Source: Pseudoduganella aquatica
Lineage (GTDB): Bacteria; Pseudomonadota; Gammaproteobacteria; Burkholderiales; Burkholderiaceae_D
NCBI RefSeq assembly: GCF_009857595.1
Contig: NZ_WWCU01000007.1
Location: 1-64,000, forward strand
Direction: 5' to 3'
Length of the DNA stretch: 64,000 nucleotides
A program made the position numbers and the translations under genes. Shown here one piece after another: positions 18,489 to 25,434 of this stretch (positions are counted from its first letter, which is position 1; the number at the start of each line of letters is the position of its first letter). Under the pieces are notes generated by a model. That model was not told the origin of the DNA, made no database searches, and saw only the letters and a list, made by a program, of their open reading frames with translations.

Positions 18489-20689
18489 ATGGTTGCAATC
18501 AGGGTCAGGATGGCTTGCGCGAGCGCGGCCAGGTCGAAGGTCCAGCGGCGCGCGGCGCTGCCGTCGGCCTTGACGGTGCGGCTGTCGTCGAGTTTATTGG
18601 TGTCGAGCAGGTGCTTGCGCTCGGGGTCGAGTTCGGCCGACACGGCTTTCACCGGCTTCTGCCACACGAATCGCTCCCAGCGTTCGCCGTTCTGCGGGTC
18701 CCATTTGACGGTTTCGCTGCTGCCGTCGGCAAAGCGCACCAGCAGCGTTTGCGGTACGGCCTCGCCGCGCCGGCGCACCACCACTTCGGTGCGGTAGGGG
18801 TAGGGGCCTGCGCCGTGCTTGGCGTCGGGATGGGCTTTCTCCCATTTTTCGCGCGCATCGTCGATCTGCTTGTCCACCTGGTCCTGCGTCAGCTCCACGC
18901 GCTTGCCGTTGACGATGCCGCTGCCCGGCTGCGGCAGCACTTCTTCGCTGCTGATGGACTGCACGCGGTCGTCCACCTTGCCGGTGCGGTAGACCTGCTG
19001 CGCGAACACGCGCTCCACCAGCGCGCGCTGGCCGCTGGCCTGGGCCAGCGTTTCGCGCAGGTCGGCGGTGCTGGGGTGGCGGAAGCGCCAGCGCTGGTAG
19101 TATTCCTTGAAGGCCTGCTCGGTGGCCTGCTTGCCCAGCTGCGCTTCCAGGTCGTGGAAGATGGTGGCGCTGCGGTTGTAGGCCGGGCCTATGCCTTGCA
19201 GGCGCGTGTACGCGTTCTGGCCGGCGGGGTCGGCCGGGTTCTCGCGCACCGCGCCGCCCAGTTCAAAGTGGAAGCCGTCAAAGCCGGGCGACACGCCGAT
19301 GGCGCGCAGCCAGCGCGGCGCCGGATGCAGCAGCTGCCCGCGTTCGCGCGCCATGCGCATATTCCAGTATTCGTTCAGGCCTTCGTCCAGCATCGGTTCC
19401 TCGAATTCATTGGAGGCGAGGATGCCGTAGAAGTAGCCGTGTCCGAATTCGTGGATGTTGACCAGGTCCAGCTCGAATTCCTGGCGCGATTTCGGATCCA
19501 CCGTGGCGTAGCTGTCGGCGGTGTAGAAGGTCGGATACTCCATGCCCGCCGCCTCGCTTGCGTTATGCGGCGGCAGCACCACGGTCAGCGTCTTGTAGGG
19601 ATAGGGGCCCAGCGTTTTGGAGTAGTAGGTGAGCGCGTCCTGCGCGGCTTTCAGCGATGGCGCGGCGCTGGCCGCGAACTCCGGCATGTAGAGCACCTTG
19701 ATGCTGACCGGCGGGCTGCCCGCGCCGCTCCAGCTGCCCATCAGCGGCGCTGCGTAGCGCTTGTCCGCTGTCCAGGCGAAATCGTGCACGTCGCCCTGGA
19801 CGTAGTGGTGCGTGAGCATGCCGTTCTTTTCCACCGGCGCGCCTTGCAGCTCGCCGGTGGCGCCCACCGTGTAGTCCTTGGGCACGGTGAGTTTGACGTC
19901 GTAGCTGCCGAAGTCCGCGTAGAACTCTGACTCGGCGTGGTATTCGTGCACATTCCAGCGCGGCCTGGTGGCGCCGCGTTCTCCCGCCAGTTCCAGCACG
20001 CCTATCTTGGGGAACCATTGCGCCACCAGGTGGAAGCTGCCGAAGTACCCGCTGCGCGCGAGCAGCCGTGGCAGCTGGCTGTGGAAGTCGATATCGAGCG
20101 TGGTGGAGGCGCCGGCCTGCACCGGCTGCGGCAGGTCCAGCCGCACCACGGTGCGGTCGCTGGCCGGGCCGCCGTCCGGCTGCACGAAGGACTGTTCCAC
20201 CTTGGCGCCGCCTTGCGTCACGCTGCGCAGGTTGATGTGGCCCCATTCGCCTTCCCTGGGATCGCGGCTGAACATGCCGCCGCCGCTGGCGCGGTGCTCG
20301 GTGAAGAAGGTGGTGCCCGCATGCTCGAAGGCGTTCAGGTAGAGGTGCAGGTAGACCGTACGCACCGGATGCGCGCTGCGGTTGCGCCAGGTGAGCTGCT
20401 GCTTGCCGTCCACGGTGTGCTTGTCCGGGTCCAGCGTGGCGGCTATCTTGTAGTCCACCACGCGGTCGGACAGGGTGGGTTCGCTGCCGGTGCGCGGGCC
20501 GCCCCAGGCGTCCGGCGCGCTGGGCGCGGCCACGGCGCCTGCCTGCGCGGGGGCGAAGGGGATGCCGGTGTCCGTGTACGGCTCGGGGATGGCGATGACC
20601 TGGACTTGCGCCAGCGCCAGCACGGCCAGCGTGGCGGCGGCGAGGGCGGCAAGGACGATGGCTGGCTTGCGGTAGGAGTGTGCGTTCAT
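18485..20689 (-). CDS. M1 family zinc metallopeptidase
   Basis: This 734-residue protein has an N-terminal hydrophobic segment (IVLAALAAATLAVLALAQV) that acts as signal or anchor, so the enzyme is probably periplasmic. The gluzincin motif HEFGH lies near residue 412 and is followed after 18 residues by the zinc Glu in DEGLNEYW, giving HEXXH-x18-E. The upstream AGMEYP resembles the M1 exopeptidase motif (GAMEN) but lacks the final Asn, so strict aminopeptidase activity is uncertain. The start at MNAHSYRKPAIV precedes the signal segment. Its neighbour downstream is a membrane protein overlapping by 4 bp; the riboswitch-btuB unit is divergent. Confidence 0.88.
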   Translation of the reverse strand: MNAHSYRKPAIVLAALAAATLAVLALAQVQVIAIPEPYTDTGIPFAPAQAGAVAAPSAPDAWGGPRTGSEPTLSDRVVDYKIAATLDPDKHTVDGKQQLTWRNRSAHPVRTVYLHLYLNAFEHAGTTFFTEHRASGGGMFSRDPREGEWGHINLRSVTQGGAKVEQSFVQPDGGPASDRTVVRLDLPQPVQAGASTTLDIDFHSQLPRLLARSGYFGSFHLVAQWFPKIGVLELAGERGATRPRWNVHEYHAESEFYADFGSYDVKLTVPKDYTVGATGELQGAPVEKNGMLTHHYVQGDVHDFAWTADKRYAAPLMGSWSGAGSPPVSIKVLYMPEFAASAAPSLKAAQDALTYYSKTLGPYPYKTLTVVLPPHNASEAAGMEYPTFYTADSYATVDPKSRQEFELDLVNIHEFGHGYFYGILASNEFEEPMLDEGLNEYWNMRMARERGQLLHPAPRWLRAIGVSPGFDGFHFELGGAVRENPADPAGQNAYTRLQGIGPAYNRSATIFHDLEAQLGKQATEQAFKEYYQRWRFRHPSTADLRETLAQASGQRALVERVFAQQVYRTGKVDDRVQSISSEEVLPQPGSGIVNGKRVELTQDQVDKQIDDAREKWEKAHPDAKHGAGPYPYRTEVVVRRRGEAVPQTLLVRFADGSSETVKWDPQNGERWERFVWQKPVKAVSAELDPERKHLLDTNKLDDSRTVKADGSAARRWTFDLAALAQAILTLIATI

Positions 20690-20751
20690 GGCGCCACTAT
20701 AACGAAGCACGTAATTATTTGCCAACGAAATCATCCATACGGGGCCGGGAG

Positions 20752-20757
20752 TATAAT
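20752..20757 (+). promoter_or_regulatory. Probable -10 box of the riboswitch-btuB transcript
   Basis: A consensus TATAAT would place the transcription start near 20764, exactly where the cobalamin riboswitch begins. I do not see a good -35 at 17 bp, so activation or an atypical promoter is possible. Confidence 0.5.
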
Positions 20758-20763
20758 GGCGGC

Positions 20764-21045
20764 GTTTTGGTGCCCGCGTCCATGCCCTTGGACGCAGTTA
20801 AACGGGAAACACAAGGCAGCCGGCGCTTTTTGGCAGCGCGGCGGCCAAGGTGTGCTGCCCCCGCAACGGTACGCAAGCGCCGCGCTTCTGCAATGCATGC
20901 GCGGCAGGCTGGATCGACAACCACTGCGCAGGCCAGTCCCGCGCCGGAAGGTGATCCCGTCCCGTCTTGCCAGCCCGGATACCGGCCAAACAGGTGAAAG
21001 CGCCGAAAGCCTTTCGTTGAATCCGGCCTGCGGGGACGCAGGCGG
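20764..21045 (+). promoter_or_regulatory. Cobalamin (AdoCbl) riboswitch with downstream regulatory hairpin
   Basis: Conserved riboswitch blocks occur in order: TTGGTGCC at the 5' end, AAACGGGAAACACAAGG, GTGCTGCCCCCGCAACGG at about 20852-20869, and the B12-box-like GCCAGCCCGGATACCGGCC near 20970-20988. Downstream, CCTGCG (21027-21032) and CGCAGG (21037-21042) form a hairpin. Its GCGGGG (21030-21035) is complementary to CCCCGC at 20859-20864, as expected for the L5-L13 kissing loop. The hairpin ends just before a small upstream ORF and the btuB start, so control is probably at translation initiation. Family knowledge: such switches repress B12 uptake genes when cobalamin is plentiful. Confidence 0.92.
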
Positions 21046-21075
21046 ATGCTCACTACGCATAAAAGTACAACATGA
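21046..21075 (+). CDS. Possible 9-codon leader ORF coupled to btuB
   Basis: An ATG directly after the riboswitch hairpin opens the peptide MLTTHKSTT and stops with TGA that overlaps the btuB ATG as ATGA. GGGGA in the regulatory hairpin lies about 9 nt upstream of this ATG and could serve as its Shine-Dalgarno. btuB itself has no good Shine-Dalgarno (AAAAGTACAAC precedes it). The geometry suggests that ribosomes reach btuB by re-initiation after this ORF. It is not proven to be translated. Confidence 0.45.
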   Translation: MLTTHKSTT

Positions 21076-23066
21076 CCTTCTCGAATTCTAGCCGCGCGCC
21101 GGCTTCGTCGCCGCTGGCGCTTGCCGTGGCGCTGTGCTTCTCCGCCGCTATCGTTTCTTCCTCCGCCATGGCGCAAACCCAGATCGCGGGCGATGCCCTG
21201 GCCGCCGTTGTGGTGACCGGCGCGCGCTTCGACAGCGATCCGTCGCTGCTGCCCATCGGCGCCACCGTCATCAGCGCGGCCGAGATCCGCCGCGCCGGCG
21301 TGAGCGACGTGAACCAGGCCATCCGCAAGATCGGCGGCGTGCTGGGCCACCAGAGCCTGGACGGCAGCCCGGACTTCGCGCTGGACCTGCGCGGCTTCGG
21401 CACCAACAGCAGCCAGAACATGGTGGTGCTGCTGGACGGCGTGCGGCTGTCCGAGAACGAACTGAGCTCGGCCATCCTGTCGACCATCCCGGTTGATTCG
21501 GTTGAACGCATCGAGATCACGCGCGGCGGCAGCAGCGTGCTGTTCGGCGACGGCGCCACCGGCGGCGTGATCCAGATCATCACCAAGCGCCCCGGTGCGC
21601 GCAATGCCGGCACGCACGGCAGCGTGTACGCCGAAGTGGGCCAGTTCGGCCTGCGCGAAGGCCGCGCGGCGCTGACCCACAGCACCGGCGACTGGGCCTT
21701 CGACCTGTCCGGCGGCGCGCTGGACACCGACAACTACCGCGACAACAACGCCTTCAAATCGCGCAGCGTGAACGCCGGCGCGCAAGTGGGCTTTACCGAC
21801 GGCCGCGCCGGCGTGCGCCTGTCGAGCACCCGCCAGGACTCGCGCTTCGCCGGATCGCTGAGCCAGGCCCAGTTCGACGCCAACCCGCGCCAGGCCGCCA
21901 CGCCGAAGGACTTCGGCGCCCTCGATAGCGACCGCTTCACCGCCTTCGTCGAAGCCAAGCTCGCGGGCTACGACCTGGCCGCCGAGCTGTCGCACCGCCG
22001 CAAGGAGCTGGAAGCGACCTACTTCCACGGCACCACGTCCTCCGTGCTGGACTACGAAAGCAAGCAGACCCAGTTCTCGCCGCGCGTGCGCAAGCTGGGC
22101 CAGTTCGGCGGCGTGCTGAACGAAGCGGTGGCGGGCGTGGACTTCATCGACTGGACCCGCGAGCAGAAGGGCTCCAGCCCGAGCAAGGCCACGCAGAAAT
22201 CCAAGGCGCTGTACCTGCGCGACGAAGTCAAGTGGGACGCTTTCCGCCTGGCCGCAGGCGTGCGCCGCGAGCTGTTCGAGAAGACCAACGCCGATCCGTC
22301 GCCTTGGTCGGTTGCCAACTACGACGTGACCCAGGGCGTGAACGCCTGGGACGTGCAGGGCAGCTACGCGCTGTCGTCGAAAGCCACGCTGCACGCGAAG
22401 GCCGGCCACAGCTACCGCGTGGCCAATGCCGATGAAAACGGCTACACCCTGGTGCCCAACACCGTGCTGCAGCCGCAGACCTCGCACGACCTGGAACTGG
22501 GCACCAGCTACACCGACGGCGGCGCCAAGCTGTCGGCGCGCGTGTTCCGCCACGAGCTGCGCAACGAGATCTACTACGATCCGACCGCCGGCGCGTTCGG
22601 CTTTGGCGCCAACACCAACCTGGCGCCGACCAAGCGCCAGGGCTTCGAGCTGGACGCGAGCGCCGAGCTGGCGCGCGACTGGACGCTGAGCGGCCACTAC
22701 CAGCGCGTGAAAGCCACCTTCACCGAAGGCGCCATCGCCGGACGTGAAATGGTGCTGGTGCCGAAGAACGTGCTGAGCGCGCGCCTGACCTGGACCCCGG
22801 CCGACGGCCAGACCGCCGACATCGGCGCGCAGTGGGTGGACAGCCAGCGCTTCGGTTCCGATTTCACCAACAGCTGCGCCGCGCGCATTCCGTCCTACAC
22901 CACGCTGGACGCACGCTATGCGCGCAAGTTTGGCGCCTGGGAAGTGGCGCTGGCCGGCCTGAACCTGGCCGACAAGCAGTACTACGGCATGGCCTTCCAG
23001 TGCCGTGGCGGCATCTACAGCTCGGACGGGCGCCAGCTGAAGCTGTCGGCGCGCTACGAGTTCTGA
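21072..23066 (+). CDS. btuB: TonB-dependent receptor, BtuB-like vitamin B12 importer
   Basis: This 664-residue outer-membrane receptor has a signal peptide (ALAVALCFSAAIVSSSAMAQ), a TonB-box region with VVVTGARF, and a plug domain to about residue 170 (VVLLDGVRLSE, VERIEITRGGSSVLFGDGATGGVIQI). A beta-barrel follows and ends in the aromatic LSARYEF. The cobalamin riboswitch upstream is the main evidence that the ligand is B12 or a related corrinoid. No btuFCD genes follow, so periplasmic binding and inner-membrane transport must be encoded elsewhere. A REP element sits right after the stop. Confidence 0.88.
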   Translation: MTFSNSSRAPASSPLALAVALCFSAAIVSSSAMAQTQIAGDALAAVVVTGARFDSDPSLLPIGATVISAAEIRRAGVSDVNQAIRKIGGVLGHQSLDGSPDFALDLRGFGTNSSQNMVVLLDGVRLSENELSSAILSTIPVDSVERIEITRGGSSVLFGDGATGGVIQIITKRPGARNAGTHGSVYAEVGQFGLREGRAALTHSTGDWAFDLSGGALDTDNYRDNNAFKSRSVNAGAQVGFTDGRAGVRLSSTRQDSRFAGSLSQAQFDANPRQAATPKDFGALDSDRFTAFVEAKLAGYDLAAELSHRRKELEATYFHGTTSSVLDYESKQTQFSPRVRKLGQFGGVLNEAVAGVDFIDWTREQKGSSPSKATQKSKALYLRDEVKWDAFRLAAGVRRELFEKTNADPSPWSVANYDVTQGVNAWDVQGSYALSSKATLHAKAGHSYRVANADENGYTLVPNTVLQPQTSHDLELGTSYTDGGAKLSARVFRHELRNEIYYDPTAGAFGFGANTNLAPTKRQGFELDASAELARDWTLSGHYQRVKATFTEGAIAGREMVLVPKNVLSARLTWTPADGQTADIGAQWVDSQRFGSDFTNSCAARIPSYTTLDARYARKFGAWEVALAGLNLADKQYYGMAFQCRGGIYSSDGRQLKLSARYEF

Positions 23067-23075
23067 CGCGCGCAT

Positions 23076-23108
23076 GGCGGGTTACGGCTTTGCCTAACCC
23101 GCCCTACG
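23076..23108. repeat. REP-like palindromic element, copy 3
   Basis: GGCGGGTTACGG and CCTAACCCGCC arms are followed by CTACG. It begins 9 bp after the btuB stop codon and is a single copy. Confidence 0.85.
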
Positions 23109-23141
23109 TGTTGCTGATGGCCGGGGTCTTAAATCAGGCTT

Positions 23142-23168
23142 AAAATCCCCGCTGGCCGGGGATTTTTG
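23142..23168 (+). terminator. Rho-independent terminator after btuB
   Basis: AAATCCCC and GGGGATTT pair around GCTGGCC, followed by a T run. It separates btuB from dsbA. Confidence 0.8.
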
Positions 23169-23248
23169 CTGTATGGCCTGATGGCGAGGCCGAAAAAATG
23201 TTAATCTCGCGGCGTTATTAGCCCACTCTTATTTCCAGAAGGATCATT

Positions 23249-23899
23249 ATGCGTTTCCTGCGCCTGATTATTGCCGCCGCCGCCCTGTCTTTCACCGCAG
23301 CCGGCGCCTCCGCCGCTGAGCCGAAGGAAGGCGTGGACTTCACCACGCTGGCTTCCCCGGTGCGCACCGACACCGGCAAGAAAGTGGAGGTTATCGAGTT
23401 CTTCATGTATTCCTGCCCGCACTGCAACGCATTCGAGCCGGCGCTGCACGAGTGGGTGAAGCAGCAGGGCGACAAGATCGCCTTCCGCCGCGTGCACTTC
23501 CCGGCAGGCGGCCCGAATGACGCCCAGGCTCATGCTTACCTGACGCTGGAAGCGATGGGCAAGCTGGAAGAGTTCCACAACAAGATCTTCCGCGCCATCC
23601 ACGTTGAGCGCAACCGCCTGAACAAGGACGACGCCATGACCGACTTCCTGGTCAAGAACGGCATCGACAAGGCGAAATACCTGGAGTTCTTTAATTCCTT
23701 CGCCGTACAGACTAAAATGAAGCGTGCGGCCCAGGTGGTTACCGCCTACAAGGTGGACAGTGCGCCTACCATCGTGGTCGACGGCCGTTTCGTCACCTCG
23801 CCGTCGCAGGCCGGCCGTCCGGGCATGCCGGAGCAGGCTTCGCAGCAGGCCACGCTGCAGGTGATGGATTATCTGGTGGCCAAGGCCGCCAAGAAATAA
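23249..23899 (+). CDS. dsbA: Thiol:disulfide interchange protein DsbA
   Basis: This 216-residue periplasmic oxidase introduces disulfides into exported proteins. It has a signal peptide (LIIAAAALSFTAAGASA), a thioredoxin fold with active-site CPHC (Cys56, Cys59) and a cis-proline loop SAPTIVVDG. The active site matches E. coli DsbA. AGAAGGA provides a good Shine-Dalgarno. The next gene, for a small membrane protein, starts 12 bp after the stop and precedes a strong terminator, so the two form an operon. Confidence 0.92.
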   Translation: MRFLRLIIAAAALSFTAAGASAAEPKEGVDFTTLASPVRTDTGKKVEVIEFFMYSCPHCNAFEPALHEWVKQQGDKIAFRRVHFPAGGPNDAQAHAYLTLEAMGKLEEFHNKIFRAIHVERNRLNKDDAMTDFLVKNGIDKAKYLEFFNSFAVQTKMKRAAQVVTAYKVDSAPTIVVDGRFVTSPSQAGRPGMPEQASQQATLQVMDYLVAKAAKK

Positions 23900-23911
23900 A
23901 GCAGAACAATC

Positions 23912-24217
23912 ATGAGCGATACTGAAAAAGAAGTGATGGCGATCTACCGCGAGTCCGCGCCGGACGAGAACAAGCTGTTCTGGCGCAGCCATGTGAACCA
24001 CGTTGCATGGAGCTTGCTGCTGGTCGTGATTGCGTTTTCGGTGTGGCTGATGATAGCGCTGGCCAATGCCGAGAACCAGCGCAACGCCTACGCAGGCAAG
24101 AAGTGCGAGGACCGCATGTTCAAGGGCGAAACCGATATGGCGTGCATGAAGACGGTGCACACCAGGGAGCACTGGTGGGAGCACGTGGGCTACGCGCTCA
24201 TGCACACCAAGCCATAA
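23912..24217 (+). CDS. Small single-span membrane protein, dsbA-linked
   Basis: This 101-residue protein of unknown function has one membrane helix at about residues 31-52 (VAWSLLLVVIAFSVWLMIAL). The N-terminal side is acidic. The C-terminal part has two cysteines, KKCEDRMF and MACMKTVH, 16 residues apart. If the C-terminal part is periplasmic, the cysteine pair could be a DsbA substrate. I do not recognise a family. It is the second gene of a two-gene operon with dsbA. Confidence 0.7.
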   Translation: MSDTEKEVMAIYRESAPDENKLFWRSHVNHVAWSLLLVVIAFSVWLMIALANAENQRNAYAGKKCEDRMFKGETDMACMKTVHTREHWWEHVGYALMHTKP

Positions 24218-24221
24218 ACGC

Positions 24222-24246
24222 AAAACCCGCCACGGCGGGTTTTTTT
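24222..24246 (+). terminator. Rho-independent terminator of the dsbA operon
   Basis: AAAACCCGCC and GGCGGGTTTT pair around ACGG-type loop bases and are followed by seven T. It is one of the strongest terminators in the window. Confidence 0.88.
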
Positions 24247-24259
24247 ACGTGGCCTGCTT

Positions 24260-24299
24260 GGCGGGTTACGCACGCTGCGCGTGCTAACCCGCCCTACGC
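24260..24299. repeat. REP-like element, copy 4 (first of an inverted pair)
   Basis: GGCGGGTTACGC and GCTAACCCGCC arms are followed by CTACGC. It pairs with the next copy in inverted orientation, 31 bp away. The CTA at 24284-24286 inside it is the TAG stop codon of the minus-strand efflux gene. Confidence 0.88.
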
Positions 24300-25219
24300 G
24301 CCGTTGCCGCCGTTGCCGGCTGTGTTGGTGGCGTAGGGCGGGTTAGCGCCGTGGCGCGTAACCCGCCGTGCAGGCTGACCGTGCAGGTGGTGCCCGCCAC
24401 CAGCGTCACATCCTTGGGTATGCTGTCGAGCCGTATGCGCACCGGCACGCGCTGTGCCAGGCGCACCCAGTTGAAGGTGGGATTGACGTCGGCCAGCAGC
24501 TCGCGGCCGGTGCCCGCGTCCCGGTCGGTGATGCCGCGCGCGATGCTGTCGATATGGCCGTGCAGCAGCGCCTCGCCGCCCATCAGGCTCAGGTCCACCG
24601 GCGCGCCCGCTTTCAGCAGCGGCAGCTTGGTCTCTTCAAAATACCCCACCGCGTAGTAGGACGCGCTGTCGATAATGGCCAGCTTGGCCGCGCCCACTGC
24701 CGCGAAGTCGCCCGCATGCACATTCAGGTTGGTCACATAGCCGGACACGGGCGCGCGCACCACTGTGCGTTCCAGGTTCAGCTGCGCCAGTTCGCGTGCG
24801 GCCTGCACGGCGCGCAGCTGGGCGCCGGCGCTGTCGGCCGCGTAGCCCGCGCTCTCGCGGTTCTCGGCCGAGATGACGGCGTCGTCCAGCGCCGCGCGGC
24901 GCTGGGCTTCCTTGCTGCGGCGGCCGCGCTCAACCTGCTGGCCCGCCAGCAGCGCGTTGGCCTGCGCCAGCGCGGCGCCGTAGCGCGCTTTGTCGATGAC
25001 GAACAGCACGTCGCCTTTCTGCACCAGCTGGTTGTCCTTCACCAGCACCTCGGTGACGGTGCCGGCCACGTCGGCGCTGATGTTGACGACGTCGGCCTTG
25101 ATGCGGCCGTCGCGTGTCCAGGCCGATTCCATGTAGCGGTCCCAGGCGGATTTGCCCAGCCACAGGGCGCCGCACAGCAGCAGGGCGGTAATGAAGAAGC
25201 GGAATATCTTGGCGGTCAT
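24284..25219 (-). CDS. HlyD family membrane fusion protein (AaeA-like)
   Basis: This 311-residue periplasmic adaptor links the inner-membrane FUSC pump to an outer-membrane channel. One N-terminal helix (FFITALLLCGALWLGKSAW) is followed by the AaeA-like SAWTRDGRIKADVV, a biotinyl-lipoyl half-motif, an alpha-hairpin, and the second lipoyl half RAPVSGYVTNLNVHAGDF. The start at MTAKIFRFF aligns with AaeA; a Met four codons upstream is possible. The last 28 or so residues, from GGLRATALTRPT onward, are encoded by two REP elements and their spacer, so the natural C-terminus was extended or replaced by the repeat. Confidence 0.87.
   Translation of the reverse strand: MTAKIFRFFITALLLCGALWLGKSAWDRYMESAWTRDGRIKADVVNISADVAGTVTEVLVKDNQLVQKGDVLFVIDKARYGAALAQANALLAGQQVERGRRSKEAQRRAALDDAVISAENRESAGYAADSAGAQLRAVQAARELAQLNLERTVVRAPVSGYVTNLNVHAGDFAAVGAAKLAIIDSASYYAVGYFEETKLPLLKAGAPVDLSLMGGEALLHGHIDSIARGITDRDAGTGRELLADVNPTFNWVRLAQRVPVRIRLDSIPKDVTLVAGTTCTVSLHGGLRATALTRPTPPTQPATAATARRAG
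24331..24367. repeat. REP-like element, copy 5 (second of an inverted pair)
   Basis: CGTAGGGCGGGTTAGCGC and GCGTAACCCGCC arms lie in the opposite orientation to copy 4. It is inside the 3' end of the HlyD-type coding sequence. Confidence 0.88.
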
Positions 25220-25233
25220 GGTCGAGAGCATAG

Positions 25234-25434
25234 TTAGGAATAGAGGACCAGCGTGAGGGCGCTGAAGATGCATACCAGCAGGCACAGGCGCACCAGCGCC
25301 GGGTGCCACGCGCGGCGGTACAGGCCGGCGTGGCCCAGCACCCAGTCCAGCGCGCCTTGCAGCAGCAGGCTGGCCAGGAAAATCGGCAGCAGGGTGGGAA
25401 TGAGGATGCCGAACACGGCGAGTTCACGAGGCAT
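25234..25434 (-). CDS. DUF1656 small membrane protein (AaeX-like)
   Basis: This 66-residue protein has two membrane helices (VFGILIPTLLPIFLASLLLQ and LVRLCLLVCIFSALTLVLY). DUF1656 proteins are regularly encoded between the FUSC pump and the fusion protein of AaeAXB-type exporters of aromatic carboxylic acids. The ATG overlaps the 3' end of the FUSC gene by 11 bp and the stop lies 15 bp before the fusion-protein start, so translation is coupled. Confidence 0.85.
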   Translation of the reverse strand: MPRELAVFGILIPTLLPIFLASLLLQGALDWVLGHAGLYRRAWHPALVRLCLLVCIFSALTLVLYS

